Shown: positions 1 through 7,328 of the stretch, piece by piece
How positions within the stretch are numbered: position 1 is the first letter of the stretch
Layout of the letters: each line of letters starts with the position of its first letter
Source of the DNA: Prevotella sp.
GTDB taxonomy: Bacteria; Bacteroidota; Bacteroidia; Bacteroidales; Bacteroidaceae
Length of the DNA stretch: 39,461 bases
NCBI GenBank assembly: GCA_017548385.1
Contig: JAFZAE010000189.1
Coordinates: 1-39,461 of the forward strand
Direction of reading: 5' to 3'
Translations under genes and position numbers: made by a program
Notes under the pieces: model-generated
The model's database searches: none
Seen by the model: the letters and a program-made list of their open reading frames with translations, nothing else
Told to the model about the DNA's origin: nothing

Positions 1-1
1 A

Positions 2-115
2 AAAGCTTTGCTTGATAAAATAGAAGAAAAAGCAAGAAAAAGTGCCAAGGCACTCTCAAAAAAGATGAAAAAGAGTGTAAATATTCAATTGCGAAAGATA
101 AGTAACTCCTTTTAA
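2..115 (+). CDS. C-terminal end of an unidentified protein (partial)
   Basis: Frame 2 is open from the window edge and reads 37 residues to a TAA at 113-115. The visible tail is very basic, with runs such as KKMKKSV and RKISNSF, and begins with an amphipathic lysine/glutamate stretch (LLDKIEEKARK). No start codon or recognisable domain lies in the window, so the product cannot be named. It could be the tail of a nucleic-acid-binding or membrane-proximal protein, but nothing here decides that. It runs toward the hairpin at 181-204, which would suit its terminator. The reading frame is plausible but short, so confidence is modest. Confidence 0.4.
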   Translation, partial: KALLDKIEEKARKSAKALSKKMKKSVNIQLRKISNSF

Positions 116-180
116 AAACTCTTATATATAAGTCTGTACCTTGAAGTAGGATGAAATTGCAGATAGGCTATAAAAACAAA

Positions 181-204
181 AAAACGCAACCTGAGTTGCG
201 TTTT
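181..204. terminator. Hairpin between the partial gene and tRNA-Cys
   Basis: AAAACGCAAC and GTTGCGTTTT form a 10-bp perfect stem around a CTGA loop. Because the stem ends in an A-run on one side and a T-run on the other, it can end transcripts from both directions: the upstream plus-strand gene and the minus-strand tRNA-Cys transcript. Confidence 0.7.
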
Positions 205-205
205 G

Positions 206-277
206 AGGTGCCTGGCGGATTCGAACCGCCGTAGACGGTTTTGCAGACCGTTGACTAAGCCACTCATCCAAGGCACC
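206..277 (-). tRNA. tRNA-Cys (anticodon GCA)
   Basis: Read on the minus strand, GGTGCCT at the 5' end pairs with AGGCACC at the 3' end as a 7-bp acceptor stem. The anticodon arm is ACGGT-CTGCAAA-ACCGT, giving anticodon GCA, and the T arm contains GGTTCGAATCC. Position 73 is T, as expected for the U73 identity element of cysteine tRNA. No CCA is encoded. A promoter lies directly upstream (297-328), so it is probably transcribed on its own. Confidence 0.95.
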
Positions 278-296
278 ATTTCTTTGAATGTGGCTG

Positions 297-328
297 CAAA
301 GGTAATGGTTTTATTTTTGTTGAGCAAA
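297..328 (-). promoter_or_regulatory. Promoter of tRNA-Cys
   Basis: On the minus strand TTTG (328-325), a 20-nt spacer and TACCTTTG (304-297) match the Bacteroidetes primary sigma consensus. The predicted start is about 20 nt upstream of the tRNA 5' end. The element overlaps the last codons of the small gene ending at 311. Confidence 0.75.
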
Positions 329-529
329 TTTTTTACTATTTTTTTTATCACATTCACCACTTTTGCGGAGTTTTTGTGCCTTCTTATTGTTCCTTAATTT
401 GGACAGTTCACATCCATCGCAGCCGGCACAAGGGTCGGATTGCCCCTGCAAGGCCATATAAATCTTATAGCCAGCATACACCACACATACGGCGAGGATG
501 AGAAAGAGCAGAATGTATTCTATGTTCAT
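311..529 (-). CDS. FeoB-associated Cys-rich membrane protein family, orphan
   Basis: This is a 72-residue protein with one N-terminal membrane helix (about residues 3-24), then a cysteine cluster (C34, C37, C40 in PCAGCDGC) and a lone C60 in a basic tail. That layout fits the small FeoB-associated Cys-rich family, whose members usually sit beside or are fused to the ferrous iron transporter FeoB and are thought to assist it or bind metal. No feoA or feoB is visible here, so the partner is elsewhere or the role differs. A possible -7 box (TACTTTTG, 589-582) lies about 50 nt upstream of the start. Family assignment rests on size, helix and Cys spacing. Confidence 0.7.
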   Translation of the reverse strand: MNIEYILLFLILAVCVVYAGYKIYMALQGQSDPCAGCDGCELSKLRNNKKAQKLRKSGECDKKNSKKFAQQK

Positions 530-685
530 GATGTAGGGGCGTTTCTATCGTTGTCGAATCAATGTTCACCCAATTCTCTTGCAAAAGTAACCATTATTTT
601 GTAATAAAATACTTCGTTTTGTTGGAATAATCTGCGAAATAACAAATTTATGTGATAAATAGGATGAAAATATAAAATAAAAATG

Positions 686-850
686 TATCTTTGCATAAGA
701 TAGGCTGCACTTCGGCATAATAAATAAATGACTTTATTTTGTTCTGCGCTCAGTTTGCACTATCTTTGCATAAGATAGGCTGCACTTCGGCATAATAAAT
801 AAATGACTTTATTTTGTTCTGCGCTCAGTTTGCACTATCTTTGCATAAGA
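686..850 (+). repeat. Two tandem 75-bp units plus a 15-bp partial third, each carrying a promoter box
   Basis: Units at 686-760 and 761-835 appear identical, and the start of a third unit covers 836-850. Each begins with TATCTTTG, a Bacteroidetes -7 box, and contains TTTTG 19 nt before the next unit's box. Within a unit, GATAG near the start and CTATC at the junction are inverted, and AAATAAA-TGAC-TTTATTT is a central hairpin. It looks like a duplicated palindromic intergenic element that brings its own promoter. Confidence 0.85.
814..843 (+). promoter_or_regulatory. Proximal promoter of the SH3b / thioredoxin-esterase operon
   Basis: TTG at 814-816, a 19-nt spacer and TATCTTTG at 836-843 match the Bacteroidetes consensus exactly. 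The predicted start near 847 leaves a leader of roughly 35 nt before the ATG at 884. An identical promoter sits 75 bp upstream (TTG 739-741, TATCTTTG 761-768). A third TATCTTTG at 686 lacks a good -33 element. Confidence 0.75.
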
Positions 851-883
851 AAGACCATTATTATTCATTAAATCAATACAACA

Positions 884-1432
884 ATGAAAGCAATTCAAAA
901 AACCATTATGTTAGTGGCATTCATGCTGATGGGCATTGCAACCAATTCATGGGCATGGGGAACACCACGCGTTCAAGAGACACAGCAGTCTGGGAAAACG
1001 GTCACTGTGACGGGTAATAGCGTCAGGCTTAGAGTGGGGCCTGGACTCAACTATGATTTTCTGAAATGGAGCAACGGAACTGCCCGCTGTCCGAAAAAAG
1101 GTGAAAAACTCACCTATCTTGGAGAGAGTGGCGACTGGTATAAAGTAAGTTACGCCGGACAGCAGCTCTATATTTTCAAACAGTATGCTAAACTGAATGG
1201 TGCTGCAGCTTCCACTACCACCTACAAGGTGCAGATTACGGGTACGGGGGTACGTCTGCGCTTCGGCCCAGGTCTCGACTATGGGTATCTGGTATGGGAG
1301 AATGGTGCTACACGCAGTCCGAAGAAAGGAGAGAAACTCACCTATCTCGGAGAATATGGCGATTGGTATAAAGTTGTGTATGCTGGTTCGGAGTTTTATG
1401 TATTCAAGTCATACGCCAAACTGGTTAGATAA
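884..1432 (+). CDS. Secreted protein with two SH3b domain repeats
   Basis: The 182-residue protein begins with a signal peptide (MKAIQKTIMLVAFMLMGIA, cleavage near residue 24). Two clearly homologous repeats follow, about 40-104 and 115-180. Each has VRLR-GPGL-Y early, then PKKGEKLTYLGE-GDWYKV and ending (Y/F)-FK-YAKL. This is the bacterial SH3 (SH3b) layout, used by exported proteins to bind peptidoglycan or partner proteins. There is no catalytic domain, so it is probably a binding or adaptor protein of the periplasm or cell surface. The next gene starts 5 bp after the stop, so the two are almost certainly co-transcribed. The specific ligand is unknown. Confidence 0.85.
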   Translation: MKAIQKTIMLVAFMLMGIATNSWAWGTPRVQETQQSGKTVTVTGNSVRLRVGPGLNYDFLKWSNGTARCPKKGEKLTYLGESGDWYKVSYAGQQLYIFKQYAKLNGAAASTTTYKVQITGTGVRLRFGPGLDYGYLVWENGATRSPKKGEKLTYLGEYGDWYKVVYAGSEFYVFKSYAKLVR

Positions 1433-1437
1433 TCAGT

Positions 1438-2760
1438 ATGAAGAATATTCAGAAATCATTGCTGGTGATCGTCTTGATGATGGCACCAGCGTTTTTTGCT
1501 AAAGCACAGGTTGCTCCTCAGGATGAGGATGCCAAATATGCTACAGAACTGCTCAAACCTGGCACGGTGGCTCCCAATTTCAAATTGAAGGATATCAATG
1601 GGAAAAAGGTGCAGCTTACCAAACTTTTCAAAGGTAGTTATACTGTGGTGGACTTCTGGGCATCGTGGTGTCCAGACTGTCGGAAAGATATGCCTAATCT
1701 GCAGCGGATATACCGGGAATTTGCACCCAAGGGTGTGAATTTCGTGGGTGTTTCCTTTGACACAGAGGAGGAAAACTGGAAGAAGGCTGTCGAGCAGTAT
1801 GGTATTGCATATACACAAGTGAGTGAATTGAAACGGATGCGCGACTCTGAACTGGCCAAGGCGTATGGTGTGAAGTGGATTCCCTCGATGATGCTCCTCG
1901 ATGCTGACGGGAAGGTAGTGCTCAGCACCGTCCTCTCCGATAAATTGGAGAAAACGCTTACCGAAATCATAGCAGCCAATGAGCCCAAAGTGGACACACA
2001 TCCGGAAAGATTAACGATTGATGGTAGCAAAGGAGCACTCGCTGCCATTATTCAGAAGCCAGAGTTGAAACAAGGTGAGCAATGTCCGATGGTTATTATT
2101 TGTCATGGCTTTAGCGGGAATAAGAACGAACAGATGCTACAGCTTTTGGCAGATTCACTTCAGAAGAGAGGTATAGCATCCATAAGATTTGATTTCAATG
2201 GACATGGCGAGAGTGAGGGCGATTTTGTCGACATGACCGTGCCCAATGAGATTGAGGATGCAATGAAAGTCTATGAGTATGTACGCGACCTGAGGTATGT
2301 CAGCGATGTGGCTATTGTGGGACATTCACAAGGAGGTGTGGTAGCCAGTATGTTGGCAGGTAAAGTCGAGCCTGAGGATTTCAAGGCTGTGGTCCTCTTG
2401 GCGCCGGCGGCTGTCCTACGCGACGATGCCATTAGAGGAAATACCATGGGCATCACCTACAATCCTCTTGACCCGCCTGAGTTTGTGGAACTATTTGGTG
2501 GGGGATTACGACTTGGGCGTGAGTATATCAAGACGGCATTCTCGCTGCCTATCTATCCCACAGCCGCCAATTATCGGGGTAATGCCATGATTATCCATGG
2601 TACCGCCGACAGGGTTGTCCCTTATACCTACGGCGAACGCTATCATGAAATCTGGCCCCAATCAGAACTTGTCATTCTCGAAGGTTTCGACCATGGCTTT
2701 GCACAGAATGTCTATCGCGCTGTCCATATTGCCACCGATTTCCTCGTGAGGAAATTCTAA
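1438..2760 (+). CDS. Exported thioredoxin-like (TlpA/ResA) domain fused to an alpha/beta hydrolase
   Basis: This 440-residue protein has a signal peptide (cleavage near residue 23). A TlpA/ResA-type redoxin domain follows at about 38-180, with WCPDC (C78, C81) and a cis-proline in KWIPS (P149). A serine hydrolase domain spans about 190-440: oxyanion HGF (223-225), FNGHGES (254-260), nucleophile elbow GHSQGG (S297), acid D391 in GTADR and catalytic H419 in FDHGF. The hydrolase motifs resemble bacterial feruloyl/cinnamoyl esterases such as Est1E. Both active sites look intact. The redoxin half would reduce or isomerise disulfides in the periplasm and the hydrolase half would cleave esters, but the substrate is not readable. 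It shares an operon with the SH3b protein. Confidence 0.88.
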   Translation: MKNIQKSLLVIVLMMAPAFFAKAQVAPQDEDAKYATELLKPGTVAPNFKLKDINGKKVQLTKLFKGSYTVVDFWASWCPDCRKDMPNLQRIYREFAPKGVNFVGVSFDTEEENWKKAVEQYGIAYTQVSELKRMRDSELAKAYGVKWIPSMMLLDADGKVVLSTVLSDKLEKTLTEIIAANEPKVDTHPERLTIDGSKGALAAIIQKPELKQGEQCPMVIICHGFSGNKNEQMLQLLADSLQKRGIASIRFDFNGHGESEGDFVDMTVPNEIEDAMKVYEYVRDLRYVSDVAIVGHSQGGVVASMLAGKVEPEDFKAVVLLAPAAVLRDDAIRGNTMGITYNPLDPPEFVELFGGGLRLGREYIKTAFSLPIYPTAANYRGNAMIIHGTADRVVPYTYGERYHEIWPQSELVILEGFDHGFAQNVYRAVHIATDFLVRKF

Positions 2761-2821
2761 TCATCAAATAAGAACACATAGAAAATCCTGTTGCTGGTTC
2801 CTAATGTGTCCCAATAAACAA

Positions 2822-2852
2822 AATCAGAGAGTTACATCGTAACTCTCTGATT
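2822..2852. terminator. Bidirectional terminator between the esterase fusion gene and tRNA-Lys
   Basis: AATCAGAGAGTTAC and GTAACTCTCTGATT form a 14-bp perfect stem around a 3-nt ATC loop. It lies between the convergent gene ending at 2760 and the minus-strand tRNA-Lys, and can serve both. Confidence 0.85.
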
Positions 2853-2859
2853 ATCAGTG

Positions 2860-2932
2860 TACACCCGCAGGGGCTCGAACCCTGGACACCCTGATTAAGA
2901 GTCAGGTGCTCTACCAACTGAGCTACGGGTGC
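2860..2932 (-). tRNA. tRNA-Lys (anticodon CTT)
   Basis: On the minus strand the gene starts GCACCCGTAGCTCAGTTGG, with a canonical D arm. The anticodon arm is CCTGA-CTCTTAA-TCAGG, giving CTT, and the T arm contains GGTTCGAGCCC. The acceptor stem is complete apart from a G-U pair at 1-72. The discriminator base is A and no CCA is encoded. Confidence 0.96.
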
Positions 2933-2969
2933 AACATGGAATTTTCGGGGTATTTCCGAATTGCGAGTG

Positions 2970-3001
2970 CAAAGGTAGGCTATTTTTTTTATACTGCCAA
3001 A
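2970..3001 (-). promoter_or_regulatory. Promoter of tRNA-Lys
   Basis: On the minus strand TTTG (3001-2998), a 20-nt spacer and TACCTTTG (2977-2970) match the Bacteroidetes consensus. The predicted start is about 33 nt before the tRNA. Confidence 0.75.
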
Positions 3002-3051
3002 CTTTTTCTCGCTTTTTTATGCTTAATTCTTAAAATGTGTGAATTAAAAGG

Positions 3052-3083
3052 ATGTCGGGCACACTCAGAGGCATGCCCGACAT
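3052..3083 (-). terminator. Terminator of htpG
   Basis: ATGTCGGGCA and TGCCCGACAT form a 10-bp perfect stem starting 10 bp beyond the htpG stop codon. On the minus strand it is followed by CCTTTTAATT, a modest U tract. Confidence 0.75.
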
Positions 3084-3093
3084 TCAGAATATG

Positions 3094-5148
3094 TTATTTG
3101 ATTAAATCCACAGAGCGTTTCAGGAATGCTGCCAAGGCAGCACCTTTCAACATGCCATTTTGCAGAAGGGCAAGGTCGATCAGTTGGTGGATGATGCTGT
3201 TACCTTTCGCATACTCAGTGATGATGGCGCGTTTTTTCTCTTTTTGTTCGTCAATCACCTTTTCGGTGGCTGCGATGTCGTCTTTTTCTTCTTGAGTTAC
3301 TTCCTCGGCTTTTTTCTTACTTTGTTCCTGTCGGAGAACTGCCAGACGAGCCTCCTGGCCACGTATTTCACCAACGACGGGTTTCAGTTGTTCACCGCAT
3401 TTTGTCTCTTCATCGCTTAGCACCTGCATAATCAATGGGTGGTCGCTGTTGAGCACCACGTTGTAACTGTCAGGCATTTGTGCATAGAATGCCATGCCGC
3501 CTTGGAAACGACTCATGTCCTTCATACGGCGCATGTACTCGTTTTGGGTGATAAACACTGGTTGGGCTTCTTTTCCAAGAGATTGTACTTCAACGTAGAA
3601 GTTTGCCTTTTCCATCTCAGGCATTTGTGAACGGAAAGCCTGTGACAAATTGTCACTCTGCTCAGCACTGAGTTCGGTCTCCTTGTTGTCTTCTTTTACA
3701 ATCAGGCGGCTGATAATGTCGGCATCTACACGTGTGAAACGACATTTCTCAAATTTCTGTTCAAGCATGTTGATGAGAGGCGAGTCAAGGTCGCCGTCAA
3801 ACAGCAATACGCTGTAGCCTTTCGACTTGGCATCTTCAATATAGGAATATTGTTCCTCTACATTGTTGGCATAGAGATAGATAAGGGTGTCGTCCTTATC
3901 GGTCTGGGTGTCTTTGATTAGCGTGCGGTATTCCTCAAATGTGAAGTATTTACCCTCGGTGTCTTTCAGCAGCGTGAAATCTTTGGCGCGGTCATAGAAA
4001 TCCTCCTGTGTCAACATACCGTAGTGGATGAAGATCTTCAGGTCGTCCCATTTCGACTCATAGTCCTTGCGGTCGTCCTTGAAGAGACTGTTCAGACGGT
4101 CGGCCACTTTCTTGGTGATATAGGAAGAAATCTTTTTCACATTGGCATCGCTTTGCAGATATGAACGGCTCACGTTGAGTGGAACGTCGGGAGAGTCGAT
4201 AACGCCGTGCAATAAGGTTAGGAACTCAGGTACGATACCCTCAACCTGGTCGGTCACAAAGACCTGATTGCTAAACAGTTGTATTTTGTTGCGCTGCAAG
4301 TCGATGTTGGACTTGATGCGGGGGAAATACAGGATACCTGTCAGTGTGAATGGGAAATCCACGTTGAGATGAATCCAGAAGAGCGGGTCATCTTGCATAG
4401 GGTAGAGCTTACGATAGAAGGTCTTGTAATCTTCGTCTTTCAAGGAGCTTGGAGTTTTTGTCCACAGTGGCTCGGTGTCGTTGATGATATGGTCTTCTTC
4501 CGTCTCTACGTTTTTGCCATCTTTCCATTCGGTCTTCTTACCAAAAGCGATGGGAACTGCCATGAATTTGCAATATTTGTTGAGCAGTTCCTCTATCTTC
4601 TGTTTTTCAAGGAATTCCTTGCAGTCGTCGTCAATATATAATATAATGTCGCTGCCACGGTCTTCTTTTTCCACATCGTCGATTTCGAATGCCGGGCTTC
4701 CGTCGCAACTCCATTTCACACCTTGTGCATTGTCGCGATAACTCCGGGTGACGATTTCCACTTTCTTGCTGACCATGAAAGCGCTGTAGAATCCCAGTCC
4801 GAAGTGGCCGATGATGGCGTTGGCATTGTCCTTGTATTTCTCCAGGAAGTCGTTCACGCCAGAGAAAGCTATTTGGTTGATGTATTTGTCGATTTCCTCA
4901 GCAGTCATGCCAATACCACGGTCGCTGATAGTGAGTGTACCTTTGTCGGTGTCGATTTTCACATGGATGGTCAAGTCGCCCAGTTCACCCTTGAAATCGC
5001 CACGTTCTGTCAGTGTTTTGAGTTTTTGTGTCGCATCAACAGCATTGGAAATCATTTCACGAAGGAAAATCTCATGATCTGAGTATAAGAACTTTTTGAT
5101 GACGGGGAAAATGTTCTCGGTAGTAACCCCGATGTTGCCTTTTTGCAT
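3094..5148 (-). CDS. htpG: Molecular chaperone HtpG (Hsp90 family)
   Basis: The 684-residue protein is a full-length bacterial Hsp90, a homodimeric ATP-dependent cytosolic chaperone. The N-terminal GHKL ATPase motifs are visible: E31-x3-N35-x2-D38, DRGIGM (76-81) and GHFGLGFYS (114-122). The middle domain contains the conserved FPRIKSNIDLQRNKIQLFSNQVF region, read here across about residues 275-300, and VSRSYLQSD further on. It is slightly longer than the E. coli protein (624 residues), as is usual in Bacteroidetes. The ATG at 5148 places MQKGNIGVTTENIF at the N-terminus, which fits the family. It is monocistronic, with its own terminator and about 550 bp before the next minus-strand gene. 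Confidence 0.97.
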   Translation of the reverse strand: MQKGNIGVTTENIFPVIKKFLYSDHEIFLREMISNAVDATQKLKTLTERGDFKGELGDLTIHVKIDTDKGTLTISDRGIGMTAEEIDKYINQIAFSGVNDFLEKYKDNANAIIGHFGLGFYSAFMVSKKVEIVTRSYRDNAQGVKWSCDGSPAFEIDDVEKEDRGSDIILYIDDDCKEFLEKQKIEELLNKYCKFMAVPIAFGKKTEWKDGKNVETEEDHIINDTEPLWTKTPSSLKDEDYKTFYRKLYPMQDDPLFWIHLNVDFPFTLTGILYFPRIKSNIDLQRNKIQLFSNQVFVTDQVEGIVPEFLTLLHGVIDSPDVPLNVSRSYLQSDANVKKISSYITKKVADRLNSLFKDDRKDYESKWDDLKIFIHYGMLTQEDFYDRAKDFTLLKDTEGKYFTFEEYRTLIKDTQTDKDDTLIYLYANNVEEQYSYIEDAKSKGYSVLLFDGDLDSPLINMLEQKFEKCRFTRVDADIISRLIVKEDNKETELSAEQSDNLSQAFRSQMPEMEKANFYVEVQSLGKEAQPVFITQNEYMRRMKDMSRFQGGMAFYAQMPDSYNVVLNSDHPLIMQVLSDEETKCGEQLKPVVGEIRGQEARLAVLRQEQSKKKAEEVTQEEKDDIAATEKVIDEQKEKKRAIITEYAKGNSIIHQLIDLALLQNGMLKGAALAAFLKRSVDLIK

Positions 5149-5377
5149 AATAATAAAATATGTTGTTTTGTTTAATTTCCAATCCTCCTCTGCAAAATTT
5201 GTGCCAAAATCGACGTTGTTTTTTGGGGGGGCGAGTTTATGGGAGATTAAAAGGGAAAATAACTTCTAACAAAAAAATAACGATTTAACGATTTCAAACA
5301 AACCACAAAAAAACATTAAAAATATATAATAATTAAATTTTTAGTCCATAAAATGTGGTGCGTATCGATTTTTTTTA
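5149..5377. other. AT-rich intergenic stretch upstream of htpG
   Basis: These bases hold the htpG 5' region and A/T-rich sequence with one G-run (5223-5230). I found no supported gene and no consensus TAnnTTTG box for htpG. The closest is an imperfect AAATTTTG about 50 nt upstream of the start codon on the minus strand. Control by another factor, such as a heat-shock regulator, is possible but not shown. Confidence 0.4.
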
Positions 5378-5385
5378 TACCTTTG
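5378..5385 (+). promoter_or_regulatory. -7 box for the small RNA unit
   Basis: TACCTTTG at 5378-5385 matches the Bacteroidetes -7 element. The -33 region at the expected distance reads TGG rather than TTG. The start would be near 5389-5392, and no protein-coding frame of useful length follows. Confidence 0.55.
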
Positions 5386-5389
5386 CAAA

Positions 5390-5605
5390 TAGATATCGGA
5401 AAATCGGTATTTAAGGCAATGAAAAGGCCGTCACAGGCAATGATAAACACTCTTTTTTTATGATTCTCCTGCACCCTTGTTCAAGGGGTGCGCTGATACC
5501 ATTTAAAACGAATAGAGCAATAATATCATTTTCACAATCGCCAAGACAAATAATCATTTGCCTTTATCCAAGTATTAATATCCTTCGCCTTCGGGCGAGA
5601 TATAT
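5390..5605 (+). ncRNA. Probable small RNA, 6S-like rod structure
   Basis: A promoter box is followed by about 215 nt with no credible ORF that can fold into a long rod. AAGGCA+ATGA (5413-5422) pairs with TCAT+TGCCTT (5554-5564). AATGATA (5439-5445) pairs with TATCATT (5524-5530). The tip is GCACCCTTG-TT-CAAGGGGTGC (5471-5491). Loosely paired, A/U-rich internal regions lie between the stems. A single long hairpin with an open interior is the architecture of 6S RNA, which binds RNA polymerase holoenzyme. A second hairpin with a UUCG tetraloop (5578-5603) closes the unit. The fold was drawn by eye and the identity is inference; the exact ends are uncertain. Confidence 0.5.
5578..5603 (+). terminator. 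UUCG-tetraloop hairpin at the 3' end of the small RNA
   Basis: ATATC and TCGCC pair with GGCGA and GATAT around a UUCG loop, with a two-base bulge (CT) on the left arm. It lacks a strong T-run immediately after, so it may be a stabilising 3' hairpin rather than the terminator itself. A T-run follows at about 5626-5632. Confidence 0.45.
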
Positions 5606-5641
5606 AGAATTCATTCAATAGGTAGTTTTTTTAAAAGGTTA

Positions 5642-5676
5642 GCCCCGGCATTTGTAGTGATACTATGTGCCGGGGT
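5642..5676. terminator. Hairpin between the small RNA and pepD
   Basis: CCCCGGCA (5643-5650) pairs with TGCCGGGG (5668-5675), and the interior adds TAGT/ACTA around GAT. It lies 27 bp beyond the pepD stop and downstream of the small RNA, so it could end either transcript. Confidence 0.7.
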
Positions 5677-5702
5677 CTTTGTGTATAGGTGTGTGTTAGA
5701 GG

Positions 5703-7151
5703 CTATACTCTTTTCAGTATTTCGAGCAAGTGCCGCCAAACCATATCCACGGTGGGGATGTGCAGACGCTCATCGGGTGAATGGACACCGCGCAGGGTGG
5801 GGCCAAACGACACCATGTCCATATTCGGGTAGCGCTCCGAGAACAGACCACACTCCAAACCGGCATGGATGCCAAGCACCTTGGGATCTTTCTTAAATAA
5901 TTCCTTGTAGGTCTCTACCACGATGCGGGTAAGTTCGCTGTTGGGATTCATCTTCCATGCCGGATAGCCATCGCCCTGTACCACTTCGGCACCTGCCAGT
6001 TGGAACTGAGCCTTGATGGTATTGGCCATGTTGCGAAGATTGCTCATCACATTGGAACGTTGGCTGGCCACGACAGCTATCTCATTCTCAGTGGACTGTA
6101 CGCTTGCAACGTTGCTACTTGTCTCGACCAACCATGAGATTTCCTCATCCTGACACATGGCAAAAACACCGTTGTCGATAGCCTGCAAACAACGGATGAT
6201 GCGGCGTGAGTCGTCGGCGGGAAGCACAGCCTCGGCATCGCAACTTTCCATCGCAAATTCCATGACGGTGTCGGTCACGTGATATTCCTCGGCCACATCG
6301 GTAGCGAAAATATTCCATGCTGCACGCACTTCCTCTTTTTTCTCTTCGGGGACGGCAAAGACTACCACACCATCACGTGGGATGGCATTGTGAAGCTTGC
6401 CAGAACGGAACTGTGACAGACGTACACCATATTGATCGTCCATACTGTAGAGGAAGCGGGCGAGGATCTTGATGGCATTGGCGCGTTTCTTGTTGATGTC
6501 GTCGCCAGAGTGACCACCGCAAAGACCTTTCAAGGATGCTTGCAAGAAGAAGTAACCATTGGGGGCTTCCTCACGGGTAAAGTTGAAATGAGCCTCAGTG
6601 GTGATGCCACCGGCACAAGAGACGAATATCTGCCCTTCATCCTCGGAGTCGAGGTTGATCAGCATATCACCTGACATAAATCCGGCCTGAAGTCCAAAAG
6701 CACCAGTGAGACCAGTCTCTTCATCGCGGGTGAACAGACATTCTATCGGTCCATGTTCAATGTCATTGCTGTCGAGGATGGCAAGTTCGATGGCGCAGCC
6801 AATGCCGTCATCGGCGCCGAGGGTGGTACCCTTGGCTTTCATCCACTCACCATCGATGTAAGTCTGTATGGGGTCTTTTAGGAAATCAAACTCGACATCT
6901 ACCAGTTTGTCGCAGACCATGTCCATATGACTTTGTAGGACAATTGTTTTTTTGTTCTCAAAGCCCGGGGTGGCCGGTTTGCTGATGAGCACATTGCCTG
7001 TTTCATCGACCTTGGTGGGGAACCCGTGGCTCTTGCCAAAGTCAAGTAAAAACTCAATCATCTTTTCCTCGTGTTTCGATGGGCGGGGAATAGAATTAAT
7101 CTTTGCGAATTGATCAAATACACATTTCGGTGTTAGTTTTGCATTCTTCAT
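5703..7151 (-). CDS. pepD: Cytosolic non-specific dipeptidase (aminoacyl-histidine dipeptidase, M20)
   Basis: The 482-residue product is a PepD/Xaa-His dipeptidase, a two-zinc M20 metallopeptidase that hydrolyses dipeptides in the cytosol. Metal-binding and catalytic motifs are in place: SHMD (H75, D77), GADDGIG (D114/D115), DEETG (E144/E145), LDSEDEG further on, and HAGLECG near the C-terminus. The open frame extends to 7394, but the added N-terminus is unlike the family. The best promoter (7329-7359) also predicts a transcript starting near 7325, downstream of that upstream ATG. I therefore take MKNAKLTPK at 7151; MNNHLIN at 7181 is the alternative. The leader would be about 170 nt. Confidence 0.93.
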   Translation of the reverse strand: MKNAKLTPKCVFDQFAKINSIPRPSKHEEKMIEFLLDFGKSHGFPTKVDETGNVLISKPATPGFENKKTIVLQSHMDMVCDKLVDVEFDFLKDPIQTYIDGEWMKAKGTTLGADDGIGCAIELAILDSNDIEHGPIECLFTRDEETGLTGAFGLQAGFMSGDMLINLDSEDEGQIFVSCAGGITTEAHFNFTREEAPNGYFFLQASLKGLCGGHSGDDINKKRANAIKILARFLYSMDDQYGVRLSQFRSGKLHNAIPRDGVVVFAVPEEKKEEVRAAWNIFATDVAEEYHVTDTVMEFAMESCDAEAVLPADDSRRIIRCLQAIDNGVFAMCQDEEISWLVETSSNVASVQSTENEIAVVASQRSNVMSNLRNMANTIKAQFQLAGAEVVQGDGYPAWKMNPNSELTRIVVETYKELFKKDPKVLGIHAGLECGLFSERYPNMDMVSFGPTLRGVHSPDERLHIPTVDMVWRHLLEILKRV

Positions 7152-7250
7152 AAATGAGTTGTTTATAAGGTGGTTATTCATGTTTTTAAAACTAAAACTG
7201 CATAAATAGGCTGCATCCGACAAAAAAAATGTAAAAAAACGGCGTTTTCT

Positions 7251-7281
7251 TTTGTTTTGACGTTGCTTTGCGCTAACTTTG
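7251..7281 (+). promoter_or_regulatory. Plus-strand promoter of the small membrane protein / ompH operon
   Basis: TTTG (7251-7254), a 19-nt spacer and TAACTTTG (7274-7281) are a perfect consensus fit. The predicted start is near 7285, giving a leader of about 125 nt. Confidence 0.75.
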
Positions 7282-7295
7282 CAGTTCGTATGGGA

Positions 7296-7312
7296 AGTGT
7301 CGATATGACACT
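7296..7312. promoter_or_regulatory. Palindrome AGTGTC-N5-GACACT, candidate operator or leader hairpin
   Basis: A perfect 6+6 inverted repeat with a 5-nt centre (GATAT) sits in the short interval transcribed from both opposing promoters (7251-7281 plus, 7329-7359 minus). It lies within the predicted leaders of both transcripts. It could bind a dimeric regulator or form an RNA hairpin. Confidence 0.45.
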
Positions 7313-7328
7313 TATGATGTACGGATTG

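Noticed and set aside
686..850. Insertion sequence remnant
   Set aside because: The units are only 75 bp with no transposase frame and no target-site duplication, so a repeat element is all that can be claimed.
1456..2001. A 181-residue minus-strand frame opposite the thioredoxin domain
   Set aside because: It is antisense to an intact, motif-rich gene and has no start signals or family features.
5390..5605. tmRNA, SRP RNA or RNase P RNA
   Set aside because: I see neither a tRNA-like end with a tag frame, nor the SRP GGAA/tetraloop helix, nor the RNase P core motifs. The rod-like fold suits 6S better.
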